The translations under genes were made by a program, and so were the position numbers. This document shows positions 32,512-43,750 of a stretch of DNA of 64,000 nt, in pieces. The stretch's first letter is position 1, and the number at the start of each line of letters is the position of its first letter. This DNA is from Sciurus carolinensis (lineage: Eukaryota; Chordata; Mammalia; Rodentia; Sciuridae). Below the pieces are notes generated by a model, which made no database searches, was not told where the DNA came from, and saw nothing but the letters and a program-made list of their open reading frames with translations. Location of the stretch: the NCBI RefSeq assembly GCF_902686445.1, contig NC_062224.1, positions 46,685,156-46,749,155 of the forward strand. The letters are read 5' to 3'.

Positions 32512-32631
32512 CACAACCTCTCCAGGTTTCCCTTTTCTCATTCCTGAAAACCCAGGTTAAAGGAGCTCTGTGTCTTTCTAGCTCTGAAGTTGTTTGATTA
32601 TGAGATGATATAAATACTCAGAATTGAAGAA
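32512..32631 (+). mobile_element. MIR-like SINE fragment
   Basis: 'acaacctctccaggtttccc' and 'ttttctcattcctgaaaacc', then 'ctttctagctctgaagttgt' with 'ttgattatgag', resemble a MIR-family core and 3' end. It stops exactly where the next LTR begins. Confidence 0.5.
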
Positions 32632-33042
32632 TGTTATGGTTTGGATATTAGGTGTCCTTCAAATGTTCACGTGTGAGACAATACAAGTGAAATGATTGGG
32701 TTATGAGAGTCTTAACCTGATCAGTGAATTGCTTCTCTGATAGGGATTGAGTGGTAATGGCAGGCTGGAAGGATGTGGCTGGAGGAGGTGGGTCATTGGA
32801 GGCATGCCTTAGGGTTACATATTTGGTGAACTGAGCCTAATCTCTCTCTTTCTTGGTTTAATGCCCTGAGCCACTTTCCTCGGCCACACTTATCTGCCAT
32901 GATGTTCTGCCTCACCTTGAGCCCTCAGAAATAGAGTCAGGCATCTATGGACTGAAACCTCTTGAAACCATGAGCCCCCAAATGAACTTTTCCTCCTCTA
33001 ATTGTTCTTGTCAGGTTTTGTGGTCAAAAACTGACTAAAACA
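32632..33042 (+). mobile_element. Lineage MaLR LTR with perfect 5-bp duplication
   Basis: Starts 'tgttatggtttggatattag' and ends 'aaactgactaaaaca'. The flanking aagaa at 32627-32631 and 33043-33047 is a perfect duplication. It lacks the 'agttcagaggt' segment found in the related copies at 29673, 33399 and 38648. Confidence 0.95.
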
Positions 33043-33047
33043 AAGAA

Positions 33048-33398
33048 TTATCAATTTTCATGTCAAAAGGGAAATACACCATATATGATACCAATCACAG
33101 AAATATTAGGCTGTATTTAACAGCAATCATTGTTTCCATTTAAACAACTAATGCATGTGTAGCCATTTGTAAATGAGAACAGCAAGTCTGATTTTAAGGT
33201 AGCATTGAGCAAGATAGGACTAGAGGTGGTAGAATTAACCTGCAGCCAGTGAAACTGAGGCTAAGATGCCTGTCACTGAAATGGGCCCCTTCTGACAAGG
33301 GGCCTTAGCAGTATGATTACATGTTCATTTATTTCATAGCCTTGGAATGTGAAATCTTTAAACTGTAATCCATTGAGTGTCATATCCTTCATCATTCC
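33048..33398. other. Unassigned stretch between two LTRs
   Basis: AT-rich at first, then mixed. No gene or nameable repeat. Confidence 0.4.
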
Positions 33399-33829
33399 TG
33401 TTATGGTTTAGGTATGCGGTATCCCCCCCGAAACTCATGAGACAATGCAAAAAAAAAGTTCAGAGGTGAAGTGATTGTATTATAAGAGCCTTAAAAGTAA
33501 TCAGTGCATTAATCTAATTGAATAGATTGACTGGGTGGTAACCACAGGCAGATAGGGTGTGGCTGAAGGAGGTGGGTCATTGGAGGCATGCCTTTGTGGC
33601 ATATATTTTGCCTCCGGTGAGCTGAGCAGTCTCCCTCTGCTTCCTGGTGCAATGTTACAAGCTGCTTTCCTCTGCCACACCCTTCTCCCTGACATTCTGC
33701 CTCATCTCAGAGCAATGGAGTCAGCCATCTATGGACTGAGACCTCTGAAAGCCCTGAAAAAACTTGTTCTCCTCCAAACTGTTCATGTTGGCTCTTTTGG
33801 TCACGGTGGCAAGAAAGCTGACTAAAACT
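33399..33829 (+). mobile_element. Lineage MaLR LTR, plus strand
   Basis: Starts 'tgttatggtttaggtatgcg', has 'gagacaatgcaaaaaaaaag' and 'ttcagaggtgaagtgattg', and ends 'gctgactaaaact'. The flanks attcc (33394-33398) and gttcc (33830-33834) match at 4 of 5. Open frames of 88 and 64 codons within it are accidental. Confidence 0.92.
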
Positions 33830-34199
33830 GTTCCCTTCCTCTTAACTGGTGTTGGGTGATCTTGGGCATCTTTGGAGGTTCAGCTTAAAAAAGTAGATGA
33901 GTTGGGGATGCATTTACGTTGTGTTTAGCAGATCATATTGATGTGGTTCACTTGGAGAAATCTAGAAAATCAGTAAGAGTTTAGGGTTTTCCCATTTCTG
34001 TAAAAATTCTTATGGAGGGGTTAATGAGCCAGTTAAGAATTATAATAGGAAAGAAGAGGAAGATGAAAAAGCCTGAATGGTCTCCAAATTGAGTCCCCAA
34101 AATTAACTGTTCAGTAAACAATCCTGTTTTAGTTGCCAGGAAGACTTTGGAATTGGTGATGTTTAGAACAGTGCTTTGGAACCAAGTTAGTTCAAAGTT
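33830..34199. other. Unassigned stretch
   Basis: A weak MIR-like piece lies near 33855-33890 ('ggtgatcttgggcatctttg'). Nothing else is identified. Confidence 0.35.
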
Positions 34200-34365
34200 C
34201 AATGGTCTGTGAACTGTGTGACTTTGGATAAAATATTTTCCTTTGAATGTGTTCCCGTCCTCATTAATGGTGATAAGAATATCACTTTCCATGGTTGCTG
34301 TGAACTTTAAATGCTGCAACATACATTTACACATAACAGGGACTCTATAAACTACAACTTTTTGA
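34200..34365 (+). mobile_element. MIR SINE
   Basis: 'gtgaactgtgtgactttgga', 'cgtcctcattaatggtgata' and 'tgctgtgaactttaaatgct' follow the MIR order. Confidence 0.6.
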
Positions 34366-34699
34366 AAATCATGCAATGGTATGTTTTCTTATTATGCATT
34401 TAATTTGAATATCAGAAGTTCCAGGTGAGAGAAAAGATCTTTAGAAATTTTGGAAGTGAGGGATAGGGTCTAGAGACATTGGAATGAGACAATTATAGCT
34501 CTGCAAAGCCATGACTTCCACAAAATTATGCCCCTAGGTAGTGCAAAGGCTGACCTTAGAATTCAACTACCTTAACTTCAAGTACAGTCAGGGCAGTTGG
34601 GCTTCTTCATATTAAAGGAAATCAAGAAGCACACAGAAGGCCATGTACAAGAAAAGAAAAGCAGTTTTTTTCAAGCAGTATTTAGGAACAGTACCTATG

Positions 34700-34865
34700 T
34701 TATTGCTGTATAAATCTGATGACTGAGGTCATTGCATATACCCCTACTTTACAAATGGAAAAACTAGGACCCAGAAAAGTTAAGAAATTGCTCAGGGTCA
34801 TATATTAATAAAGGACAGAACTCAAATTTAATCCTAAGTCTATATGACACCAAACCCATGCTTTC
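34700..34865 (-). mobile_element. MIR-type SINE, minus strand
   Basis: 'acaaatggaaaaactaggac', 'agaaattgctcagggtcata' and 'tatgacaccaaacccatgct' give the reversed MIR core ('gaaactgaggc..aagtgacttgcc'). Confidence 0.7.
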
Positions 34866-35038
34866 TCCCCCTCTTCCATAATAGCCTGTTTTCTAAGACT
34901 CAGTCTGTGTCCCCAAAGTGGCTTTCTACAACTTTGTTCAACTTGCCATTGCAAAACCACCCATAGCCCTTCCACTTTCTTCACTCTGACTGCATCCTTT
35001 GTGATGTCAACTAAGGCCACCATGTTTTGGTCACCTGA

Positions 35039-35504
35039 TGTTATGATTTGGGTTTGGAATGTCCTCCAAAAACTCATGCGTTGAAGACTTAGTCCCCAGT
35101 GCAACAAGTTAGAGGAGGGCTTTTGGGAAATGACTGACTCATGAGGGCTTTGATCCTATCAATGGATGAATCTATTGTTGGTTTCATAATTGATTGGACT
35201 ATTGGGTGGTAGTAGAAACTGTAGGAGAAAGCCTAGTTAGAGGAATAGATCACTAGATGAATATTTTGTCCTTGGACCTTTTCCCCCTCCCTCTCTCTTT
35301 GCTTTCTGGCTGGCATAAAGTGAGCAGCTTCCTCTGCTACAAGCTCCCATCACTGTGATATTCTGCCTCACCTCAGGCCCAAAGCAATGGAGCTAGCTGT
35401 TTTGGGACTGAAAACTCTGAATCCATGAGCAAAAATGAAACTTTCCTCCTCTAAGTTGTTTTTCTCAGGTATTTTGTCACAGTGACAGAAAACTGACTAA
35501 CACA
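35039..35504 (+). mobile_element. MaLR LTR (MST/MLT1-like) with perfect 5-bp duplication
   Basis: Starts 'tgttatgatttgggtttgga' and ends 'aaactgactaacaca'. cctga at 35034-35038 and 35505-35509 is a perfect duplication. The interior ('ctcatgcgttgaagacttag', 'gggaaatgactgactcatga') differs from the cluster at 29-39 kb, so it is another subfamily. Confidence 0.95.
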
Positions 35505-35704
35505 CCTGAACACTAGGGAAAGGATCTGTCTTAGATATTTTCATGATTTCCTTTCAGAGGTTTATAAACTATTACAGTTTTCTTTGTATATTTCTCATAA
35601 AGTCAAAGAATGAGGGCAAATTTCAAGAATTTGCCAGGTAATTCTCTGAATAGACCTATACCTGAACCCAATCAAACTTCTACAAAATTCTTCTACTTAA
35701 AACA

Positions 35705-35865
35705 TTCTTTGGCTGACATTAGAACCACCTGGTAAGCTTTAAGATGGTACCATGTTCAGGCCCCACCCAAGCCCAATAAAACCAGAATCTCCAGGAGGGG
35801 CCTGGTATTGGTAGTTTTTTTAAAGCTCACCAAATAAGGCTAGAACATAATCACTGAAGCTAGAA
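35705..35865 (+). mobile_element. MER5A-like hAT element
   Basis: 'ttagaaccacctggtaagct', 'caggccccacccaagcccaa', 'ccagaatctccaggaggggc' and 'tttttaaagctcaccaaata' follow the palindromic MER5 layout. Confidence 0.8.
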
Positions 35866-36089
35866 AAAGATTAGATGGCCTTTAGAAATAATCTCTCCTA
35901 GTGCTGAATTTCTGACACTCTCAGAAAACACTAAAAATCTTCCTCATTCTTAACCAATGTGTCTTTTACAGAAGACAAGCTTCTCTGATGATTTTACACC
36001 ATAATGTGAAAGTGTTAATTAGTATAGTTTTTAAAGGACATATTACTAATATAATAATAGATAATCAAAAGTTTTAAAAACTACATATT

Positions 36090-36330
36090 CCTTCACCTAG
36101 AATTGCAATTTCTAGGATTTAATTCAAGAGGAGATGTGAGAGATGTCTGTACAAAAGTTCACTAAAGCATTATTTATGGCAGCAAAACTTGGAAATAGAT
36201 TTGGAGTCCAGTACCTGGTTATTATTGTGTGTTCATCTGAAAGAATACAACCATTAATTTACATTCAGGTTCATGTTAACTAGCACAGAAATATTAAGGT
36301 AGGAACAGTAAGTTGATTTCTGCTTAAAAG
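36090..36330 (+). mobile_element. Old L1/HAL1 fragment, plus strand
   Basis: 'ctgtacaaaagttcactaaa', 'gcattatttatggcagcaaa' and 'acttggaaatagatttggag' match the terminal ORF2 coding part of old L1M/HAL1 elements. Diverged and dead. Confidence 0.6.
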
Positions 36331-37002
36331 TGCATGCATTTCAATATGGATAGGGAACTATATATATAAAATATACTCTCAAACATATTATGCTATCCAT
36401 AATTTATCATTGAGTTATATCTCCAGCCCTGTGACAAATTTTTGTGTTCTAAAGCATTGTTTTCCTTTTTCCATATTTTCTAAGTGTTATTCTCATTTAA
36501 TTAGAAACAAATTATTATTGTTTAATTAGAAGCAATAATAGAGTGGTCTGTAGAAAATGCTAATTCAGCATGCAATCTAGACATGTGTTTCCACCCCTTA
36601 TTTACCTTTTAGGCAGTATCTTTCATATAATTGGCGTTTGCTGGAACAATTGTCCTGCTACCTCCAGAAAAGAACATTCTTCCTTTTTGTTGTTAAACTC
36701 AGTTATCTTCAGGACAGGTTAAGACCATTTCTTTTTTTATAAAACTATCCAGATCCTCCTTGACTAGAATTAATAGCTAAGATCAGACAGGAGTCTTCAG
36801 GCAAGTTTCAACTGGAGGCACAGAGAAGAGGAACTTCCACGTGGAAAATTCATGAGACAGCACAGAGGCTGGTTCTGGGAACATAATCTGAGTTTGTTGA
36901 GTGAATTCATTAAGAATATACTTATTAATAAACTTAGTGGAAGAACAGAGAAAATCATGTTCGTGGCTTTAAGAAGAACACAGAGTTTTTCCCTTAAAAA
37001 TA

Positions 37003-37308
37003 GCTGTAATACCAATCCCAAAACACCAAAGGCCGAATGTTTTGTCTGATAAGCAGATGCTGAACCATAGTGGAAGGGAGGGGAGGGAAGATGAAGGAAC
37101 TTTGTGCAGAGGGGAGTGATGGGAGGGGTGCGGTGGTGGGGATGGGAAGGACAGTAGATTGAGACAGACATTATTAGCCGATATACATGTATGATTACAC
37201 TACCAGCATGACTCAGCACCATGTACAGCCAGAGGAACAAGAGGTTGTGCTCCATTTGTGTACAGTGTGAATGCATTCTACTGTCATGTATAACTAATTA
37301 GAACAAAT
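37003..37308 (+). mobile_element. L1 3' end, plus strand, 5'-truncated
   Basis: 'aaaacaccaaaggccgaatg', 'ttttgtctgataagcagatg', 'atatacatgtatgattacac' and 'ctccatttgtgtacagtgtg' form the 3' untranslated region of the same L1 type seen at 24505-25956 and 63.0 kb. The ORF2 end is missing. The long minus-strand open frame across it (159 codons) is antisense noise. Confidence 0.85.
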
Positions 37309-38519
37309 AGAAATAATAGCTGCAATAGAGTTGGAAAAATTTTCATGTTCATCAGAGAAAGTGGTGGTGAGGTGGCAGTGCAGTAGAGCAGGTGGCCTGA
37401 GCAAGGGAGGATAGAAATCTCTGTGGATTCTAAGAAAAAGATGGTTTCATGTTAGAGCAATGCACCCTGTTACATTTCATGATGACTTTGAAGAATTTTT
37501 TAAAACTTGGATTCTGAAGTCAGACCCTGAAGTTAACAAGTTATACAAACAGATGCTGTAAGAATTAATGTGATGTGAAGTTCAGTCAAACCTGAGTGTG
37601 TTCATGACACACTCCCTGGCAGGAATGTGGTTCGTGAGTTCCATCTATGACCAGGGAAGCTGCTTCTCTGACCTGGACAGGCAGGGTTGCAATAGAGCAG
37701 GGCTTCAGGGTGCTGCAGGCATTGTTGAACAGCTGCTCAACAGCTGTTTTAAATGCTGGAGAAAAGAAGTTAATGAGGGTGACTTTCCAAATTACTTGTG
37801 TGAAGGAATTTCTTTTTTAGGAGAAGCAAAGGCCCTGCGTCCACAGTGACACCCACAGAGGCGTGGTTAGACAGGGAGAGAAGGGTCCACTAAATCATTT
37901 GGGAATAGGTCAGTTGTCAGGGGACCCTTGGTTCATCTGAACTAAGTAGTAGGAGGACCTTTGTCCATCTCAACCGAATCACAACATTTTTACTGAAGCA
38001 AATCTGCTCAAAGACTCATGGCTAGTGATTTGCTCAGGGGACCCAGGACTTATTTTATCAAGAGTTTCTTTGGCTGATGGCAAGGAGAAGAGGCCATTTT
38101 ACATGATTTCTCACTATCATAGGTGTTCCCATTGATCCAACTGGGGTATGACCTTCACAAGGGTAAGTGGGGTTCAGAGAATCAGTTCAGTTAATCATCA
38201 GTGTTGAAAAACAATTTAAATGCAACTGACTGCAAGCGAAGGAAGCCAGAAGAGTCCTTGAGAGAAGGAACAGAATAGGCTTTGGTTTTAACCTGTCTTG
38301 GGTTCAAGTCCCCATCAAGGCAGGCAGAGGACCCCAAAGGGCTGGAATTAGGGTCAACAGAGTGAGTCTGTCTTTTAAGTACAAGGCTGGATCTTATCTT
38401 TGTTTAAAAATTTGATATTTCTTTTCAATCATTTGATTTTTTAAAATATAGTATTTTCATATAGATTACAGAATTTTTTGGTTCCCTTTTAAACTTTGTA
38501 CCCAAATTGAGTGTTCACG
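37309..38519. other. Unassigned stretch
   Basis: No gene or nameable element. An 83-codon open frame at 37598-37849 has no motif. Confidence 0.4.
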
Positions 38520-38647
38520 AGCCTCGACCCAGCTCAATCATTTACCAGCTTTGTGAGGCTGGGCAAATCACTTAAGTTTCGCTTCCATCATCTAAAAATA
38601 GGGTGATCAATAGAGACCATTTTTGTAGAGTTAATTGTGATAATGCT
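38520..38647 (+). mobile_element. MIR SINE, 5' part (split by a MaLR LTR)
   Basis: 'catttaccagctttgtgagg' and 'ctgggcaaatcacttaagtt', then 'catctaaaaatagggtgatc' and 'gagttaattgtgataatgct', follow MIR up to the insertion point. Confidence 0.85.
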
Positions 38648-39089
38648 TGTTATGGTTTAGATGTGAGGTGTCTCCCAAAAGTCCATATGAGACAATGCAA
38701 TAAAGTTTAGAGGTGAATGGATTGGGTTATGAGACCCTTAACCCAATCAGCAAATTAATCCCCTGATAAGGATTAACCCAGAGGTAACTAAAGGCAGGTA
38801 GGGTGTGACTGACGGAGGTGGGGCATTGGGCCTGTCCTTTGGGGCTTATATTTTGTCATGGTGAGGAGAGCTCCTCCTTTCTCCACTTCCTGGGTGCTAT
38901 GTTCCCAGCTGCTTTCCTCTGCCATGCCCTTCTGCTATGATGTTCTGCCTTGCCTAGAGTCTTAAGGAATAGAGTCAGCTGTCTATGGACTAAGACCTCT
39001 GAAACCAGGAATTCCAAAATAAACTGTTTCTTTTAATATTGTTCTTGTCAGGTCTTTTGGTTACAGCAGTGAAAAAGCTGACTAAAACA
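38648..39089 (+). mobile_element. Lineage MaLR LTR inside a MIR, perfect duplication
   Basis: Starts 'tgttatggtttagatgtgag', has 'gagacaatgcaataaagttt' and 'gggttatgagacccttaacc', and ends 'gctgactaaaaca'. atgct at 38643-38647 and 39090-39094 is a perfect duplication. It is a solo LTR. Confidence 0.97.
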
Positions 39090-39155
39090 ATGCTCTTAAG
39101 TCTCTAAGTGCAGGTCCTGGCCTGTAGATAGGTGTTCAATAAACTCTAGCTTTTA
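39090..39155 (+). mobile_element. MIR SINE, 3' part
   Basis: 'cttaagtctctaagtgcagg', 'tcctggcctgtagataggtg' and 'ttcaataaactctagc' complete the MIR begun at 38520. Confidence 0.85.
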
Positions 39156-40047
39156 CCTTTGGTATGTATGTCATCCTATAGCAAAAACTTGGCATGCCAC
39201 ACGCAATAGACTTCAATGCTGCATGGAAGGAATCTTTGGGCAGAAGAGAGGAACTGGGTTAGGGCCCAAAGAAGCATGTTCTAGCCAATAGGAACCACAT
39301 CCTGAAAGATAGAAAGTGACCCAGCAGCTGTATCTGGACACTGATAGATATTACATAGTCCATTTTGAACAGGGATCCAGACTGTATAACCTGAGCTGGG
39401 CTCCAGGTTGAGAAAAACATAAGCAAATACACAGTTCTCAGTGTAGAAGAAATGTCCTTTGATGAGAAGCAGCTAAAATAGTGGTGTGCTTTTGAAAGCA
39501 ATAGCAATCGCTTATATCTTGGACACCCTAGGATGAGGGATTTGCCAGACATGGGTAGGAACCAGAGTCCTGAGAAATAGACTCCACTGGTTGTGAATGT
39601 CTACACTGGCCAAGGCTGCTGTCTATCCTGAAGTACTCATAAACACACTGTGAGTGAATTCAGGGTGAAAAGCTGTGTTAGGAGACGCATTATACTAACT
39701 GCGTCCATCCTTCCTCACATTCTAGAAAAGGACAGTTTATGCTTTCCATTAACATTTTGCTGTTTCAAAAGAATCATTATTAATGTCTTATATAAATATA
39801 CAAGAGTGAAGCTGGACATTATTTCATATTTGCCAGTAAAAGTGAAATAATTGCTTGAAAATTGGAAAAATTTCAGCCAAGGGATTCATTCTGGATTTGT
39901 GAAATTTGTGGAATCGTTCCATGTTTAAGACTTTTTGTATTAAAAACTTCTGTCTTGTTTCCTAAGGCTAAACTCAATGCTAAGAGGAAGTGATTGGTGA
40001 ACTTCTAAGTTTCAAACCTCTTTACTACCTAGATTCTAGAAATAGCT
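39156..40047. other. Unassigned stretch
   Basis: No gene or nameable element. Overlapping short frames lack motifs. Confidence 0.4.
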
Positions 40048-40512
40048 TGTGATGGGCAGAATATGGTCCCCTGAATATGGCAGAACCTGTGAAAATGTCA
40101 CCTTATTAAGGGACTTTACAGATGTCATGAAGGATCTTGTCATGGGGAGATTATCATGTATTATTTGGGTGAATCACCTGAGTCTTTCAAGCCAGAGAAT
40201 CTTTCCGAAGTGCTTAGAGGAAGATGTGACTATGGAAAGAGTCAGACATGTGCAACTTTGCTGGCTTTGAAAATGGAAGTAAAGGCCATAAGCATAGGAA
40301 TGTGGGCAGATTCTAGAAGCTGGAAAAGACAAGGAAAAAGATTCTCCCCTAGAATCTGCAGAAAAGCAGGTAGCTCTGTTGACATCTTGATTTTAGCCCT
40401 GTGAGACCAATGTTGACTTCTAACCTAAGAGAACTACAAGAAAATAAATTTGTACTGTTTTAATCCACTAGGTTTTTGGTTCTTTGTTATAGAAGTCATA
40501 GGAAATGGATAC
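40048..40512 (+). mobile_element. MLT1 LTR, near full length, plus strand
   Basis: 'tgatgggcagaatatggtcc', 'cttattaagggactttacag', 'ctggctttgaaaatggaagt', 'ctagaagctggaaaagacaa', 'ttgacatcttgattttagcc' and 'aggaaatggatacc' run through the whole MLT1 consensus. It is uninterrupted, unlike the copy at 29255. Confidence 0.9.
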
Positions 40513-41242
40513 CCACCTGAAATTATATAATTTTCCATGAGTCACTTTCATGACATAGTGTAGATTTCTTAGATATTTAAAAGCAAACCTGAGCATAGTA
40601 ATTTTCTAAAAAATTTAATGTTTTCACTGATGGTTCTTACATCCTCGTTTTCTTCTCCTTGATTCTCTCAGGATGGTATGACCTACAGATTCTTATGGGT
40701 CTGTAGTTATGAAAAAGGAACTGGAATTATTCTCTAAAAAGCCTCCCTTCTCAAGGGGAGGAATGCTCCTGCACTCCAGGATATGACCAATGAGATTAAA
40801 TGCTGTAAGCATGGGAACTGAGCCATGTAGAACAAGATGCAAATCCCTGAAATCATTTTTAATGAAACATAAACATTGAGTTAGCATGAGGGCCTACAGT
40901 TTCTGGGTGGTTGGTTAGAACTTTGGCAATAAGGATATAGAGGGAAAATTCTCCAGTTTTAATAGCCTCCAGATGTTCTTCTGGTCCCAGCTGAAAATTT
41001 TTCATCATTTATAGCCAATATTTTTGTCAGCAGCAGCATTTTGTTGTAATATCTCCAAATTGGTGGTAGTGATTGTTAGTCATCAAACAAATCCCAAATA
41101 AGAGTTTAGCCTAGGGGTCACTTTGAATATTCCATCATATTTTATTCAATTAGTGATTGCTTATTAGTAGAGTTGTTGTATTTTTCATCATATGATTCTG
41201 ATGACAACCAGTCAATGAACTCCCACACAAAATGCCATGTCC
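40513..41242. other. Unassigned stretch
   Basis: AT-rich, with no gene or repeat identified. Confidence 0.4.
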
Positions 41243-41458
41243 AGTTTTTTTTTTTTTTTTTTTTTTTTTTGCATTTTTGGTACCAGGAATTGAACCAGGG
41301 GTACTTAACCACTGAGCAACATCCCCAGTCCTTTCCTATGGTCTCACTAAGTTGCTTAGAGCCTCATTAAGTTGCTGAGGCTGTCTTTGAACTCATGATA
41401 CTCCTGCCTCAGCCTCCCACGATACATCCACCACTTGCACCCACAATGCTGGGTTGCA
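41243..41458 (-). mobile_element. B1-dID composite SINE, minus strand
   Basis: It begins with the reversed tail (T26, 41245-41270), then the reversed ID half ('accaggaattgaaccagggg', 'ccactgagcaacatccccag'). The reversed B1 half follows ('ttgaactcatgatactcctg', 'cctcagcctcccacgata'). A short target duplication 'atgtcc' is visible at 41237-41242 and 41459-41464. Confidence 0.93.
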
Positions 41459-42705
41459 ATGTCCTATTTTTAGCTATGACTACATCATAACCAGTATCTG
41501 GAAGAATGAAAATAAGAATGTCAGATGACAGTTGTCTTGGGTGAATAAGAGTCAAAAGGTTTATCACAAATTATAATGGACTTCATCATAGAATTTAGTT
41601 TAAATGCTCATTCACATCAGTTGGGGAACCTTGGAGCAGTTATTTTTGAGAAACACTCTAGAAAATTCAGATTTAAAAAGGGTAATTTATGTTTTCTAAA
41701 CCAATGATACTATGAGCCTGTACTTAATAGAAGGTGACTATGCAGAATCTGCTTGGAATGTGGTTTTAACTATGTAAGATGGTCTGAAAATAAATGAATT
41801 AATTATGTTCATGCTTCAGTTTTCTGTATTTGAAGATGAGAAGAACATGGTTTACCTTCTAGAAGTCTCTTCTGAGACTTGCTGTCCACACGCCTTCTTG
41901 AATTCATGAGGAAAGGACTACAAAGTGCATGTGATGGCTGAACTTAGTTATCACTTACTGGTTATGTCACAGGAGCCTGGTGGAGTCAGATATATTACAA
42001 AGGTGTTTGAGGAGGCTTTTTTCCTCACCTATTTATGAAGGACCTGATTTATAACATGCTAATAAGTCATGTAGATATTGTTCTGCCCCTTTCCTCAAGT
42101 ATTTTTCATGTGTTATACTCATTAGTATGACTAGATAATATTAGAGTTTGACTCACCAGGGCATTTGGTTTTGTGATTTGCCAGGTCGCTCATATAATCC
42201 AGGCATCTCATGCCACTTAGCAACAGTCTATCAAAACTTAATAGAATCCTTTTGTATTTTTCTATAAAATGATAATAAATAAATTGACACTGTACTGTCC
42301 TCAATGACTCCCTTCACCATCCACCTAGCAGTGTACATTAAGAGTTTCACTGTGCACAGAGGAAGGGTTCTTTGCTAGAATTGTTAGGACAAAGGAATGA
42401 TGCTAACAGACTCTAAAATGCAGATTTCTCACTGGGAAAGACACCTTGTCTTCCCCGTGTCGTTCCCACCCTCCTCTTCATTTGGGGTCCTCAGAGATGG
42501 CATCCATATATGCTCTGAAAGGAGGCAAAGTTACAGTGTGTTCAGCCCCACCTGGAGTGATTGGCAGGTGCATAGCTTGAATTGACAAGGTTTTAAAACA
42601 GTACATGTTTGGTTTTACAAAGGCTCTCAACTATTGGTAAGTACTTTTGAAAACTTAAACTGTGGACTTATTCCCTTATGACATTTCCCAGTAGCTGTTC
42701 TCTGA
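41459..42705. other. Unassigned stretch
   Basis: No gene and no repeat I can name. Mostly AT-rich. Confidence 0.4.
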
Positions 42706-43040
42706 ATAGACAGCCCTTCACATCCATGGGTTCTGCATCCCTGGATTCAACCAGCCATGGATGGAAAATGTTCTTAAAAAGGTTGCATGCATACTGACTA
42801 TGAACAGAGTTTTTTTCTTATCATTATTCCCTAAACAATACAGTATAACAACTACTTAAATAGCATTTATATTGTGTTAGATATCTCAAGTAACCCAAAA
42901 ATGATTTGAAATATACAGGAGGATGTGTATATGCTACATCCAAATACTATAATATTTTATATAAGGGACTTGAGCCACTGAAGATATTGGTATACAGGGC
43001 TCTGGAACCAATCCCCCACAGTTATTGCATTTGTAATTCT
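42706..43040 (+). mobile_element. MER2-type MITE (Tigger1-derived)
   Basis: 'catccatgggttctgcatcc', 'ctggattcaaccagccatgg', 'tattccctaaacaatacagt', 'gaggatgtgtatatgctaca', 'tatataagggacttgagcca' and 'ggaaccaatcccccaca' run through the whole MER2 consensus, both ends included. It is a short non-autonomous pogo-group element with no coding capacity. Confidence 0.88.
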
Positions 43041-43399
43041 AGCATCTGTAATCTCACAGAGGGCTTTAGAGTTACCAAAACAATGAGCACCACTCCCCAA
43101 ATGTCCGGAATCCAACTCTCTGAAGCAAGAAAAGACATCCCTTTGCCAACAGAACTCCTGATTTTCCTTCCTTAAAACCATCACAAAATGACTTGCCAAT
43201 TCCAGTGGGATATGAAGTGGCATAATGCTATATAAGGGGTAAGGAGAAAGAAGTCACATCCCAGGTGATATAATGTATTGTGATATGATATATGGAGAAT
43301 GAGACAGAAGCTCCATTCTGATTCTAAACATCTCTTTGTCTTCTTTACCCTCCCAGAGTACATGGCTCAAACTGTTATAATAACCACTATAACAACAGA
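43041..43399. other. Unassigned stretch
   Basis: No gene or nameable repeat. Confidence 0.4.
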
Positions 43400-43560
43400 G
43401 GAGAGAACTAGCACTTAGTAAGTCTTTCCCAGGTGCCTGATGCACTGATAAGCATGTTACATTCACTCTATGTTCTAAGCTTCAGAACAAGACGAGAGCA
43501 AGATGCCATTAATATGTTTCATCCATTTTACCGAAGGACCTGGAACGACTAAGATATTTG
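43400..43560 (-). mobile_element. MIR SINE, minus strand
   Basis: 'cccaggtgcctgatgcactg', 'ttacattcactctatgttct' and 'tttcatccattttaccgaag' follow the reversed MIR. Confidence 0.6.
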
Positions 43561-43607
43561 CCTTTTAGGTCAAGAATTGTCTTCTTCCTTCCATTGCTTT
43601 TAAATTG

Positions 43608-43750
43608 TATTCGTTCATTCCTTCGACAAAGATTTACTGAGCACTTCAAATGTCTCAGGCCCTGTTTTAGTGTCCACGGGCTCTTGGGGAAGATATGACA
43701 AATTCAAGAAACCTCTTTGTTCTAAGAGAAGAAAGAAGGCTGTGTAAGAG
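43608..43750 (-). mobile_element. L2 3' end, minus strand
   Basis: 'tcgttcattccttcgacaaa', 'gatttactgagcacttcaaa' and 'tgtctcaggccctgttttag' match the reversed L2 terminus. Confidence 0.65.

Noticed and set aside
36797..37276. A 159-codon minus-strand frame with hydrophobic segments.
   Set aside because: Much of it is the antisense of a plus-strand L1 3' untranslated region, so it is not a gene.
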